Program-made: the position numbers and the translations under genes
NCBI GenBank assembly: GCA_026708085.1
Contig: JAPOVP010000091.1
Span: 1-64,000, forward strand
DNA: 64,000 nt
Source: Caldilineaceae bacterium
GTDB lineage: Bacteria; Chloroflexota; Anaerolineae; Caldilineales; Caldilineaceae
Direction: 5' to 3'
The notes under the pieces: generated by a model
Database searches by the model: none
Seen by the model: only the letters and a program-made list of their open reading frames with translations
Told to the model about the DNA's origin: nothing
In this document: piece after piece, positions 8,858 through 18,171 of the stretch
How the letters are laid out: every line of letters starts with the position of its first letter
How positions within the stretch are numbered: the first letter of the stretch is position 1

Positions 8858-9147
8858 TTCGTATCCTTTCGGAGCCAGCATGCTCGCCGGATCCTGAAGT
8901 ATGTTTTGTCGGAGGCGGCGCCCAAGTGGGCGCGCTCAAACTTGCCTGCGGGCAGGAGGGCGACTGTGGATGTCCAACTGCTTCTGGGATTCATGCCCAC
9001 GTTTTGGACTATGCGTACAAGATAGGGTGGCGAGGGCAGGGTCAGATAGACTTGGAACCATCCGGAATGATCGGGCGGTTCTTTAGGCAGCTGTTCCCTG
9101 GGGTTGGGCGTGTGGTCGTGGTTGCTGCTGTCCACATGGTCATACAT
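8854..9147 (-). CDS. Small hypothetical protein (97 aa)
   Basis: The ATG at 9147 is preceded by GAAGGAG at good spacing, one of the best ribosome binding sites in the island, and its stop overlaps the next start (ATGA at 8854-8857). The product is Pro- and His-rich near the N-terminus (NHDHTPNPREQLPKEPPDH) and basic at the C-terminus. No domain was recognised. It is kept as a gene because of the strong ribosome binding site and coupling; composition alone would not support it. Confidence 0.5.
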   Translation of the reverse strand: MYDHVDSSNHDHTPNPREQLPKEPPDHSGWFQVYLTLPSPPYLVRIVQNVGMNPRSSWTSTVALLPAGKFERAHLGAASDKTYFRIRRACWLRKDTK

Positions 9148-9471
9148 TATTGTTTCTCCTTCTGTTTAGCGGGGAAACAAAAGGCACCCCGCTCTGGTCG
9201 GCCGAGGGGCGCTAGATTCGAGATAACGAATCCGCGGCGGTCTGCCGAAAATGAGTCGGAGTGCCTGTACCTGCAAACGGGTAGGGTGAGCGCTATTCTT
9301 AGCGGTGACCCTTCCCTTGGCTTCCACAGGGAGTCCATTTATAGAATTGGCACTGACCAAGGGGCGTTCGACTTCTCAGTCAGCTTGTATAGAATTTACC
9401 AAATGATTGGGAGCTTGTCAACCCCCTATTTCTTTTTGGGTGCATCCCAGATTTGGGGTGGGAACAGTTTG

Positions 9472-9764
9472 GCGGGGAATCAGTGCCAGCGGTGGCTGGC
9501 GTTGTATACCGTCTTTGGGCGGGACGCAGTGCAGGAGCCATGTCTGGCCGTACGGTGGAGTCCGTCAGTTGGGGAGGGTGCGAGGGCAGGCACAAGGCCG
9601 GCACGTAAGGGGATCTGATGGGGCTGGCAGGACGTGGTCTGGCTGGACACGTTCGAATAGGCACCTGTTACGAATATCGACACCCGGTCGGGTAGGCAGT
9701 AGGGGGGCGTTGCGGGGGCGGAGCCCCCGCACAAGGGAGGGCCGACTAGGCCCGACCGCCCAGA
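9472..9764. repeat. Right copy of inverted repeat bounding the island
   Basis: The reverse complement of 9472-9740 matches 1-224 with mismatches and one indel, including the GC palindrome, the ACCACGTCC block and the CCAGCCACCGCTGGCACTGA end block. Bases 9741-9764 continue the repeat and match, inverted, the sequence before the third palindrome copy at 21865. The stretch 9148-9471 holds no supported gene. Confidence 0.8.
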
Positions 9765-9773
9765 ACTGCAGTT

Positions 9774-9799
9774 GTCAGTGGTTAGTGGTCAGTGGTCAG
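9774..9799. repeat. Short heptamer-type repeat (GTCAGTGGTTAGTGG)
   Basis: This is a run of degenerate GTCAGTG/GTTAGTG units. The same family occurs at 12436-12463, 23851-23874 and 63323-63356. This copy is about 200 bases before the histidine phosphatase gene. Confidence 0.7.
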
Positions 9800-9998
9800 A
9801 GGAGGCGCTTCACCTACTTCAGGGTCGAAAGCGGACTGGACATGGGTCCGTTGCTGCCTGAGGAATGGGATAGTTCACCCCAAAATTGGGATGCACCCAA
9901 TCCATTTCCCGCATTTACACAGCGCCGGATCACGGTTACAATGAAAACGCAAACAACCCGCACAACCGCCAAGCCGCGCCCTGCGAAGAGGAACAGGA

Positions 9999-10727
9999 TT
10001 GATCGAAGAAAAAAAACGTACAACAGAGGAGCCAGACGCCGCCAAAGACGAGACGGAAAGCCAGGCCGACGACGAACGCGAAAAGGAAAAAGCCCCGCGC
10101 CCTACCTATCTCTTCCTGATTCGCCACGGCGAAAACGCATGGACCGAACGCGGCGCGCTGGCCGGCCGCACACCCGGCGTCCCTCTGAACGAAAAGGGAA
10201 AGGAGCAGGCCCAACAGGTTGCCGAGCGTCTCAAGGACCAGCCCATCACCGCCGTCTACTCCAGCCCGCTCCTGCGCTGCCTGCAGACGGCCCAACCCCT
10301 GGCCGCCGCGCTCGACCTGCCCGTCTCGGTCGAGCCGGGCATCCTGGAGGTCGATTACGGCGAATGGCGCGGCGGCGAGCTGAAGGAGCTGGGCAAACGC
10401 CCCGAGTGGAGACTGGTTCAGGTCTACCCGGGCGGCTTCCGCTTCCCGGGCGGCGAAACGCTGCGAGAGGTGCAGGACCGTGTCATCACAACCCTGGAGC
10501 GCATCCGCACACAGCACGCCGGCGAGGTCATTGCCGTCTTTGCCCACGGCGACGTCTTGCGCACCAGCATGGCCTACTATCTCGGCACGCCGCTCGACCT
10601 CTTCCAGCGCATTCAGATCAGCACTGCTTCGATCAGCCTCGTCGCCTTCCACCTTTTTGGGCCAAGTATCCTGGCCATGAATGACAGCGGCGGTCTCCCT
10701 GTGATAAAGTTAGAAAGAGAAGACTGA
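9999..10727 (+). CDS. Histidine phosphatase family protein (MSMEG_4193/TIGR03848-like)
   Basis: This is a 242-aa phosphoglycerate-mutase-superfamily phosphatase. The catalytic RHG triad is at residues 42-44, the second catalytic His lies in AVFAHGD near 183, and R93 and E117 fall where the family's phosphate-pocket residues are expected. The first 33 residues are a charged, disordered-looking leader. The start appears to be TTG at 9999, preceded by AGAGG. It is followed by a DUF3090 gene and an SCO1664-type gene, an association known from Actinobacteria. The substrate is unknown. Confidence 0.85.
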   Translation: MIEEKKRTTEEPDAAKDETESQADDEREKEKAPRPTYLFLIRHGENAWTERGALAGRTPGVPLNEKGKEQAQQVAERLKDQPITAVYSSPLLRCLQTAQPLAAALDLPVSVEPGILEVDYGEWRGGELKELGKRPEWRLVQVYPGGFRFPGGETLREVQDRVITTLERIRTQHAGEVIAVFAHGDVLRTSMAYYLGTPLDLFQRIQISTASISLVAFHLFGPSILAMNDSGGLPVIKLERED

Positions 10728-10843
10728 GTTCTATCTGATGCGAACGGGTCCCCTCAGCGACACCATGGGACTACAGGCATCCCGCTGGCACTTGCCATAA
10801 ACGCCAGCCACTGCACCCGTTACCGATCACCGGCCACCGGCAT

Positions 10844-11428
10844 ATGGAATCACAGTTTACCTTCGACTTCAATCCAGTTAGCGCTATCGTCGCCGACGCC
10901 GTCGGGCGTCCCGGTCAGCGTACCTTCTTTCTGCAGGCCCGCCAGGGCGCCGACATGGCCACCCTCATCATGGAGAAGGAGCAGGTGGCCGCCCTCGCAA
11001 CCTCCATTCTGCAACTGCTGGAGGAGTTGGAAAAGGAACGCGCCGACCTGCCGGCCGTCGAGGAAGAGACCGACGTACCCAGTCTGCGCGAACCGCTGGA
11101 GCCGGCCTTTCGCGTCGGACAGCTCGGGCTGGGGTACGATGAACGGCAGGACCTCATGGTCCTGATCGCACAGGCCGTACCCGACCCCGCCGCAGGCGAG
11201 CAGGAGCCGCCGGCCGCGCCGCCCAGTCCCGAATCGGTCGAAGATCCCGGCGACGATCCCAAGGCCCGCTTCTATGCAACGCGCGCACAGATGCGCTCCT
11301 TGAGCGAACATGCCCTGCAGGTCGTCGCCGCCGGCCGGCCGGACTGCCCCCTCTGTGGGCGCGTCATCGAGCCGGAAGGGCACTTCTGCCCGCGCACGAA
11401 CGGCCACGCATTTCCGCTGTCTATTTGA
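10844..11428 (+). CDS. DUF3090 family protein with C-terminal zinc-ribbon-like motif
   Basis: This 194-aa protein matches the DUF3090 (TIGR03847) pattern: an N-terminal RTFFLQARQG strand-helix near residues 26-35 and a short C-terminal CPLC (168-171) plus GHFC (179-182) cluster that could bind zinc. The middle is low-complexity, Pro/Glu-rich and probably a linker. Function is unknown. It sits between the histidine phosphatase and the SCO1664-like protein, as in Actinobacteria, which argues that the three act together. Confidence 0.87.
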   Translation: MESQFTFDFNPVSAIVADAVGRPGQRTFFLQARQGADMATLIMEKEQVAALATSILQLLEELEKERADLPAVEEETDVPSLREPLEPAFRVGQLGLGYDERQDLMVLIAQAVPDPAAGEQEPPAAPPSPESVEDPGDDPKARFYATRAQMRSLSEHALQVVAAGRPDCPLCGRVIEPEGHFCPRTNGHAFPLSI

Positions 11429-11548
11429 CTTGCGCCGTTTGACTTGCACTGCAACTGATCTGCACTGCTACTCTGCCTCACACCCTGTCGCGCCGAACAG
11501 AGCGCCGGCACCAACTGTACTACCGGTAGCATCCAGCTTGCCGCCACA

Positions 11549-12388
11549 ATGGACAACGAAAAGACGGTCGAACAGCGTGTGCACAGTCATGACAACAGCC
11601 GCGACGTGGATAGCGGCCCGGCCGCGACCGCGGACAGAGAGATCTTGAACGCGCTCGCAGAAGGCAGAATCGAAGAAAAAGGACTCCTGCCCTACAGCTC
11701 CAACTACGCCTTTCTGGCAACCGTACATCACAACCAGCACGAGATTCCCGCCGTCTACAAACCGCGCCGCGGCGAAAATCCACTCTGGGATTTCCCGACC
11801 GGCACCCTCTGCCAGCGCGAGACCGCCGCCTTCGTCGTCAGCGAGGCCCTAGGTTGGCGCCTCGTGCCGCCCACCGTCCTGCGCGACGGACCGCGCGGGC
11901 CCGGCAGCATCCAGTTCTTCATCGAGTGTGATCCCGACATACACTACTTCAATATGCGCGAGGACGCCCGCTATGCCCCCGCCTTGCGCCGCCTCACACT
12001 CTTCGACTACCTCATCAACAACGCCGACCGCAAGGCCGGCCACTGCCTCTATGGACATCACCGCCGGTTTTCTGTCGAAGGCGGGTGGGGGAAACCGGCG
12101 CACGCGCATATGTGGGCTATCGATCACGGCATCTGCTTCCATCATCAATATAAGCTGCGCACCGTTATCTGGGAGTTTGCCGGCGAAACCATCGAGGAAG
12201 GCCTGCTCGCCGACCTGGCGTCGCTTCAGCATCTCGTCGACACCGGCCCGGTGCACAGCACGCTCGGCCTGCTTCTCAGCCCTCCCGAACTGGATGCCCT
12301 GCGCCGCCGCATCCGCGAGCTGCTCTCTTCCCGCCACTATCCATCGCCGCCCGTTCACCAGCGGAACTATCCCTGGCCGCCCATATAG
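11549..12388 (+). CDS. SCO1664 family protein, PI3/4-kinase-like fold
   Basis: This 279-aa protein matches the TIGR03843/SCO1664 family, related to the PI3/4-kinase and HipA-like fold. Visible landmarks are AVYKPRRGE with a candidate ATP-binding Lys near 71, RETAAF near 90-95, [10 protein letters not shown] near 107-115, a catalytic-loop-like NNADRK near 157-162, and IDHG near 191-194 as a candidate metal-binding Asp. Kinase activity is inferred from the fold; the substrate is unknown. It completes the triad with the two preceding genes on the same strand. Confidence 0.85.
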   Translation: MDNEKTVEQRVHSHDNSRDVDSGPAATADREILNALAEGRIEEKGLLPYSSNYAFLATVHHNQHEIPAVYKPRRGENPLWDFPTGTLCQRETAAFVVSEALGWRLVPPTVLRDGPRGPGSIQFFIECDPDIHYFNMREDARYAPALRRLTLFDYLINNADRKAGHCLYGHHRRFSVEGGWGKPAHAHMWAIDHGICFHHQYKLRTVIWEFAGETIEEGLLADLASLQHLVDTGPVHSTLGLLLSPPELDALRRRIRELLSSRHYPSPPVHQRNYPWPPI

Positions 12389-12435
12389 CGGCAGCGGCCG
12401 GCTACCCTTTACCAGTGGCCAGCGAAGCCCACGAG

Positions 12436-12463
12436 CCACTGACCACTGACCAACGGTCACTGG
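12436..12463. repeat. Short heptamer-type repeat (CCACTGACCACTGACC)
   Basis: These tandem CCACTGA units end 10 bases before the start codon of the sugar-nucleotide enzyme, so they occupy its ribosome-binding region. They belong to the same family as 9774, 23851 and 63323. Confidence 0.7.
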
Positions 12464-12472
12464 ACACAAAGT

Positions 12473-15061
12473 ATGAAAGCCGTAGTCATGGCCGGCGGTG
12501 AAGGCTCCCGCCTGCGTCCCCTGACGATTGGGCGTCCCAAGCCGATGGTCCCCCTTGTCGACAAGCCGGTCCTCGGTCACATTCTTGAGTTGCTCAAATA
12601 TCACGGCATTACCGAGATCGTCATCACCCTCCAGTATCTGCCCTCCGTGATCCAGGACTTCTACGGTGACGGCAGCACCCTTGGTCTCAATATCACCTAT
12701 GTCGTCGAGGAGATGCCCCTCGGCACCGCCGGCGGTGTCAAGAACGCCGCCGCCCATCTCAACGACACCTTTCTCGTCATCAGCGGCGACGCCCTCACCG
12801 ACTTCAACCTCCAGGCCGCCGTCCAACACCATCTCGCCGTCGGCGCTCTCGCCTCCATCGCCGTCTTTTCCGTTCCCAACCCTCTCGAATACGGCGCAGT
12901 CGTCAGCGACGAAAACGGCAACATCACCCAGTTCCTTGAAAAACCGGACTGGAGCGCCGTCCGTTCCGACCGCGTCAACACCGGCATCTACGTGCTCGAA
13001 CCGGAGGTCCTGGACTTCATCCCCGACGGTGTCGCCTACGACTTCTCCACCGAGCTGTTCCCCGAACTCCTGCAACGCGGGGAGCGGCTGCAGGCCTACG
13101 TGGCCGAGGGCTACTGGTGTGACGTCGGTACGATCGGCGAATACATGCGCGCCAGCGCCGACCTTATCAGCGGTAAAGTCTGGCTGCCCCAGCCCATGGG
13201 CGAATCAGTGGCGGCCGCGGCATTTCCCCCGTCCAGTCCGGCCGTCGACGGTGGCGGAGATGCGCCTCTGCTCGAGGGCACGCGCCCGCGCGGCGACCTG
13301 ATCCTGGGCGCCGATGTCGAGATTGCCGCCGACGCACGCATCATCGGGCCGGTCTATCTCGGCAACGCTGTCAAAGTCAAGGAGGGCGTTACGATCCAGG
13401 GGCCGTGCGTGGTCCGCGACTACACCATCGTCGACCGTTACAGCCGTTTGGAGAACTGCGTCGTCTGGCGCAACACCTACATAGGGGAGACCTGCGAGCT
13501 GCTGGGCGCGATCGTCTGCCGTCAGTGCAGTCTTAAGAGCGGCACCATCGCCTATGAGGACGTCGTCATCGGCGACAACTGTGTGCTGGACGAGAACTGT
13601 GTCGTCCATCCCGACGTGAAACTGTGGCCGAACAAGCGCATCGAGCCGGGCGCCGTCGTGCGCGAGAGCATCATCTGGGGCAGCCGCGGCCGCCGTTCTC
13701 TCTTCGGCGGAGCCGGCGTCAGCGGCGTTGTCAACGTTGACATTACGCCCGAATTCGCCGCCAAGCTCGGTAGCAGCCTCGGCGCCAACCTCCCGCGCGG
13801 CAGCTACGTCGTCATCAACCGCGACTCACACCGCAGCTCCCGCATGCTCATACGCGCCCTCATGAGCGGCCTGTCCAGCGCCGGCGTCGACGTCTGGGAT
13901 CTCGGCGAGGTGCCTGTCCCCGTCGCCCGTCATTTCATCCGCACCCACGCCTCCGCCGCCGCCGGCGTCCACGTCCGCCTCAGCCCCCTCGACCAGCGCG
14001 TCGTCGACATCCGTTTCATGAACGGCCAGGGCCTCGATCAGAGCCGGGCCTCCGAACGCTCCGTCGAACGCAGCTTCTCCCGCGAAGACTTCCGCCGCGC
14101 CTTTCTCGATGAAGTCGGTCAGATCGACTATCCTGCCGACCCCACGGAAGGCTATATCGAGAGCTTTCTCGCCTCTGTCGACCAGGACCGCGTCCGAGCC
14201 ACGGGCCCCCAGGTCCACCCTCAGATCGTTGTCGACACCTCCCACGGCCTCTGTGGCGATACACTGTCCACCATTCTCAATCTCCTCGAAGTCGACTATC
14301 TGCCCTTGAATGGGCCAATGATGGGCGCGCTGCGCGATCAGTTCCGCCATCAACTTCAGCACATGGCCAAAATCATGGGCGTCCTCACCGCCGGTGTCGG
14401 CGTAAAACTCGACGTGGACGGTGAAAGGGTCTTTCTTATCGATGAGAAAGGGGTCGTACTCGACGATCTGACCGCGGCGCTACTCCTGTTGGAGCTGGCC
14501 ATGTACGCCAATCCCGGCGCCAAGGTCGCCCTGCCCGCGGTGTTGCCGCGTGCCTTCGAGACCGTCGTCAACCGCTACGACGGAGAAATCGTTTCTACAC
14601 AGAACGATCTGCGCGACCTGATGCGGGCCGCGGACGAGGATGTGCTCTTCGCCACCGATGGGGCGGGCCACTTCATCTTCCCCGATCTGCAGCCGGTTTC
14701 TGACGGGCTGCTGGCGACCGTGCGCCTGCTCGAATACCTTGGCCTGCGTCAGGCAGCGGTCAGCGAAATCGTCGCCGACCTGCCCCACTTCTTTATGGCC
14801 CACCACCGGGTCGACTGCCCGTGGGAAGCCAAAGGAACGGTCATGCGCCTCCTGAACCAGAGCTATCAGGGGGACGGCGTCGTCACGATCGACGGCCTCA
14901 AGATCCACTTCGGCGCCGAGGAGTGGGTCCACATCGGCCCCAACCCCGAGCAGCCCCTCTTCGAAATACGCGCCGAAGCCGCCGACCCGGAACGGGCCAC
15001 CGCCCTGGTCAAGGAGCACGGTGATCGGCTCCTGCAATGGATTGTAGCCACTGATGTCTGA
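12473..15061 (+). CDS. NDP-sugar pyrophosphorylase fused to phosphomannomutase-like domain
   Basis: This 862-aa fusion has three parts. Residues 1 to about 235 form a nucleotidyltransferase of the mannose-1-phosphate guanylyltransferase type ([13 protein letters not shown] at 7-19). Residues about 270-400 form a left-handed beta-helix with hexapeptide repeats. The remainder is alpha-D-phosphohexomutase-like. In that last part the phosphoserine loop (TASHNP type) is replaced by RLSPLDQ near residue 502, and the metal loop reads DVDGER near 647 instead of DxDxDR. The mutase half may therefore be inactive or regulatory. The likely role is GDP-mannose or related sugar-nucleotide supply for cell-surface polymers. 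Confidence 0.88.
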   Translation: MKAVVMAGGEGSRLRPLTIGRPKPMVPLVDKPVLGHILELLKYHGITEIVITLQYLPSVIQDFYGDGSTLGLNITYVVEEMPLGTAGGVKNAAAHLNDTFLVISGDALTDFNLQAAVQHHLAVGALASIAVFSVPNPLEYGAVVSDENGNITQFLEKPDWSAVRSDRVNTGIYVLEPEVLDFIPDGVAYDFSTELFPELLQRGERLQAYVAEGYWCDVGTIGEYMRASADLISGKVWLPQPMGESVAAAAFPPSSPAVDGGGDAPLLEGTRPRGDLILGADVEIAADARIIGPVYLGNAVKVKEGVTIQGPCVVRDYTIVDRYSRLENCVVWRNTYIGETCELLGAIVCRQCSLKSGTIAYEDVVIGDNCVLDENCVVHPDVKLWPNKRIEPGAVVRESIIWGSRGRRSLFGGAGVSGVVNVDITPEFAAKLGSSLGANLPRGSYVVINRDSHRSSRMLIRALMSGLSSAGVDVWDLGEVPVPVARHFIRTHASAAAGVHVRLSPLDQRVVDIRFMNGQGLDQSRASERSVERSFSREDFRRAFLDEVGQIDYPADPTEGYIESFLASVDQDRVRATGPQVHPQIVVDTSHGLCGDTLSTILNLLEVDYLPLNGPMMGALRDQFRHQLQHMAKIMGVLTAGVGVKLDVDGERVFLIDEKGVVLDDLTAALLLLELAMYANPGAKVALPAVLPRAFETVVNRYDGEIVSTQNDLRDLMRAADEDVLFATDGAGHFIFPDLQPVSDGLLATVRLLEYLGLRQAAVSEIVADLPHFFMAHHRVDCPWEAKGTVMRLLNQSYQGDGVVTIDGLKIHFGAEEWVHIGPNPEQPLFEIRAEAADPERATALVKEHGDRLLQWIVATDV

Positions 15062-15102
15062 AACGCCGGCGCAGAATGCAGAGGAGGCGGGAGGCACCCG
15101 CC

Positions 15103-17940
15103 CTATTCGTCCTGCCTCAGTCCCGGGACGAACGCGTAATACAAATAGGGGCCGGCGCTTGCACTGTCACTGGGTACACTGTCGCTGGGTGCACTGCTGC
15201 TGAGCGAATCGTCGCTGGATGCACTGCCGCTCGTTGAACCGCTGTCAGATGAACTGCCGCTGCGAACCCAGACGCGCAGCCGCTGGCTGCTCGAATAGTT
15301 GCCGGCATTGTCCTTGGCCCAGTAGCGCACATTGTGAACGCCGTCCTCCGAAATCGTGAACGGCTCGCTGTACAGTTCGACCGGCCCGTCGTTGAGGACA
15401 TAGGCGATACCCCAGACGCCGCTGGTGGCGTCTTCAGCGGCCAGGGTGACCTGGACCGTCCCGCTGAACAGCCCGCGCGCGCTCACAGAGGGCGTGGCCG
15501 AAGAATCCCCCTGTTCGGTAGAGCCGCCCCCTTCCCCTTCGTTCGTGGTGTCTGGTACCACCTGTACGGCCTGGGCCTGGACGGTCGGCGCCGTCCGGTC
15601 GATGCGCAGTTCGCCGGCACCGCTTTCCCCCTGCAGCTCCGCTCGATCTTTAGCCCGAAAACGTACAGTGTAGGTGCCGTCAGCAAGGTCGGCCAGCGAT
15701 GCTGACAGCTTCTGCGCGGCCAGGGGATCGTTGGGCAGGCTGAAAACCGCGGACTTCTCCTCGTCGTCCAGCAGTAACCGCCCGCTGGTCGAGTCCAACC
15801 CGCTGCTGAAGTCCTGCACAGGGACCGATATCAGGACAGGCAGTCTTGTCCACCAGCCCTGCACGTGCTCGATATCGCCGAACACGGGCGGCTGTTCGCT
15901 GCCAAACTCGATCTGTTTGGTGACGACCGGGCTGGCATTCCTGGCGCTGTCGAACGCGATCGCCGAAACCGTCGATACGCCGCTGTTGGGAAGCGCCCAA
16001 TCGAGCTTCGTCTTCGACGATATGTTCTGCAACTGCCACAGCTGCACCCGGTCCAGGGCCAGGTCCACGTCTCCGAACCATTTCACCCGGAACTCAATCC
16101 CTTCGATCGGGTTGAACGGATGAAAATCGACCGGGATCTCGACGTATTCATCCGCGTCCGTGAAATCGCTCGCCCAGATGTCGCGCAAGCCCAGGATCAC
16201 GGTTCCGCCCTTGTCGGTCACATCCAGATGGGCAATGGGCTGGTCTGGCAGTACGTTGTCGTTATCGTCGTCGTCAGGTTCACCGCGGCGCAGCCGGAAA
16301 AGGACGCGATAGGTGGCGTCGTGGGGGATGCCGGTTGCGTATGGGCCGTACCACCAGCCCAGCTCGTGGTCGTCGGCGCGCGCCTCCATGGCCCGGTTGC
16401 CATCGGCCTCGGTATCGTCAACTGCCTCCCCGGTGGTCTTGTAGAGGTCTTCCCCCTGCCACGTCCAGCTGTTGCTGAGGCCGATGAGCGCGCCCGTTTC
16501 CGGGACGGCGAGCGTAAGCGTGGCCCGCTGCACCTCCACCGCCGATGGCGCTTCGAATGTCGGCGAAGAAGGCGGATCCCAGTCCACCTGCATCACCTTC
16601 TGCTCCTGCAGCTCGCTGCTGAGCGTCAGAGAAGCCGTGATTCTGCTGCCGCTCGTGATATCGGAGCTGCGCAGCCAGACACCGCTGATCGGCAGCGAGT
16701 CCGGGCCCGGGTCGAGGTCGACTGTGCCCGACAAAGGCTCCGCAGGCACCAGCGCGTCCCAGCGCAGACCGCCGCTCGGGAAATAGCCCTTCAGCGACAG
16801 GCCGATTATCCCGCCGATCGCCTGCGTCGGCTGGCTGGCATTCTGTAACGTGACGTCCGTGTAGTAATGACCGAGAATCTGACGATAGGTCTGGCCGGCC
16901 TTGCCCCGCCGCGCCGCGCCCCACTGACTCAGCCCGTAACCGTGGCCCCAACGTCGTTCACCCAGGCCCGTCTCATCCGCCACCGCCTTCAGATAGGCCA
17001 CCGCCGTGTTTGTCAGCGTCGGATGGCTGTTCTTGGCGCTGTACATGGCGATGATCGGCGCCCTCGTGCTGTCGCCCGTGTAGGCCAGGTACTGGCCCGC
17101 CGTCCTGCTGACCGCCGCGTCCGTCGAAGCGAAGCGATTGTTGCACATCATCTGGAAATTGGCCCAGTCGGTCACGTCATAGTAGCGCCGGTTGCGCCGG
17201 ATCTGGTACCAGGCATACGTGCGCGTTGCGATGGCCTGGGCCGCCAGCGCCTCCGCTGACCAGGAGATGGGCACCTCCGCCGGAACCGATCGGGCCACAT
17301 ACTCCTCAAACGGGATCACGTCCACCTGCCAGTCCGGAACGCTGCGGCAGTTGTTCTCCGGATGGTGGGCCACCCGGATCGTCGCCGGGTAGGTCAGCGT
17401 CGCCGCCTCCAACTCTGCCGCCTCCAGATCAGCCGGGTTGTCGTCCGGCTGCAGGCTGTCCTCGCGTATGATCGACCTGTCGCTGGCGTCGTATAGGGCC
17501 GAGCGAATCCCGTTGGCCTCCAGCTGATCGAAGCGCAAACGGTTGCTGCGTCCCGTCTGCCAGCGCGGGTTGTGACCGGGAATGCGCTCGCGCACGCGCC
17601 CCGTCGCCCGCTCGATCACATAGATCTCCGCCAGGCCGACCGTCTCCGTTCCCGTCGGCACCACCGTTATCGCCATCAGCGTGCCGTCAGGACTGATCCG
17701 GGGTCTGCCGAAGTGCGAACCGGAGCGTTCCAACACAACCTGCCCGTCTATCGACAGTGTCTGTAAGGTGGGCGACCCGGACAGCCTTATGTCACCCAGC
17801 GGCCCGTCACCATCAACATTCTGGGGAATAAGCGTCAGCCAGGGCGTCACCCGCGGAACGATTACGTCGAAGAATACTCCGAGTAGCGCTATGATGAGGC
17901 CGGCGACGAGGAGGCGGCGTAATGGAGATCCTGACAGCAT
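15103..17940 (-). CDS. SpoIID/LytB domain-containing exported protein
   Basis: This 945-aa protein has an N-terminal membrane anchor or signal (RRLLVAGLIIALLGVFFDVIV). Next comes a short region with propeller-like fragments, then a SpoIID domain at about residues 190-400, containing FEEYVARSVPAEVP, AEALAAQAIATRTYAW and GHGYGLSQWGA. Repeated beta-rich extracellular modules follow, and it ends in a Ser/Asp-rich tail near GSSSDSGSTSGSASSDD. SpoIID-like enzymes are lytic transglycosylases acting on stripped peptidoglycan; in non-sporulating Chloroflexota-type cells the role is probably wall remodelling. It is divergent from tsaE. Confidence 0.88.
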   Translation of the reverse strand: MLSGSPLRRLLVAGLIIALLGVFFDVIVPRVTPWLTLIPQNVDGDGPLGDIRLSGSPTLQTLSIDGQVVLERSGSHFGRPRISPDGTLMAITVVPTGTETVGLAEIYVIERATGRVRERIPGHNPRWQTGRSNRLRFDQLEANGIRSALYDASDRSIIREDSLQPDDNPADLEAAELEAATLTYPATIRVAHHPENNCRSVPDWQVDVIPFEEYVARSVPAEVPISWSAEALAAQAIATRTYAWYQIRRNRRYYDVTDWANFQMMCNNRFASTDAAVSRTAGQYLAYTGDSTRAPIIAMYSAKNSHPTLTNTAVAYLKAVADETGLGERRWGHGYGLSQWGAARRGKAGQTYRQILGHYYTDVTLQNASQPTQAIGGIIGLSLKGYFPSGGLRWDALVPAEPLSGTVDLDPGPDSLPISGVWLRSSDITSGSRITASLTLSSELQEQKVMQVDWDPPSSPTFEAPSAVEVQRATLTLAVPETGALIGLSNSWTWQGEDLYKTTGEAVDDTEADGNRAMEARADDHELGWWYGPYATGIPHDATYRVLFRLRRGEPDDDDNDNVLPDQPIAHLDVTDKGGTVILGLRDIWASDFTDADEYVEIPVDFHPFNPIEGIEFRVKWFGDVDLALDRVQLWQLQNISSKTKLDWALPNSGVSTVSAIAFDSARNASPVVTKQIEFGSEQPPVFGDIEHVQGWWTRLPVLISVPVQDFSSGLDSTSGRLLLDDEEKSAVFSLPNDPLAAQKLSASLADLADGTYTVRFRAKDRAELQGESGAGELRIDRTAPTVQAQAVQVVPDTTNEGEGGGSTEQGDSSATPSVSARGLFSGTVQVTLAAEDATSGVWGIAYVLNDGPVELYSEPFTISEDGVHNVRYWAKDNAGNYSSSQRLRVWVRSGSSSDSGSTSGSASSDDSLSSSAPSDSVPSDSASAGPYLYYAFVPGLRQDE

Positions 17941-17951
17941 GAATGCAGCGG

Positions 17952-17995
17952 GCTGGTGATTGGTCGTTGGTGTCCGAAACTGGCTGTTGGTGATT
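17952..17995. repeat. Diverged GGTGATTGGTCGTTGGT-type short repeat
   Basis: Imperfect TTGGTGATT/TTGGTCGTT units start 12 bases upstream of the SpoIID start codon. They resemble the heptamer-type repeats at 9774, 12436, 23851 and 63323 in location and GGT/ACC texture, but the match is loose. Confidence 0.4.
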
Positions 17996-18171
17996 CGAAT
18001 CCGTGTGCTTTACACGAACTACCAATCTTTATTGTAACAGGAACGCAATAATTCCTGCATTTGGCTTCGCGGCAACGTGGGGGGTACAATCGCAGAGGTG
18101 AGGGTATCGATTCCGTTAGGCCCCTCAACTTCGGGCCGCCGGACATCCCAGTCCCGTGACGGGCGGCGGAC

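Noticed and set aside
9407-10684. Long plus-strand frame of 425 codons
   Set aside because: It runs through the boundary repeat and then out of frame over the histidine phosphatase; its product is Arg/Pro-rich with no motif, typical of GC-rich shadow frames.
11849-13075. Minus-strand frame of 408 codons
   Set aside because: It is antisense to the end of the SCO1664-like gene and the start of the sugar-nucleotide enzyme, both with clear motifs; composition is Gly/Asp/Val shadow-like.
15160-15260. Short tandem repeats resembling a minisatellite
   Set aside because: They are in-frame Ser/Asp-rich codon repeats of the SpoIID-domain protein's C-terminal tail.
17980-18060. Possible tRNA (GATTCGAATCC resembles a T-arm)
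   Set aside because: No acceptor stem, D-arm or anticodon stem can be formed around it.
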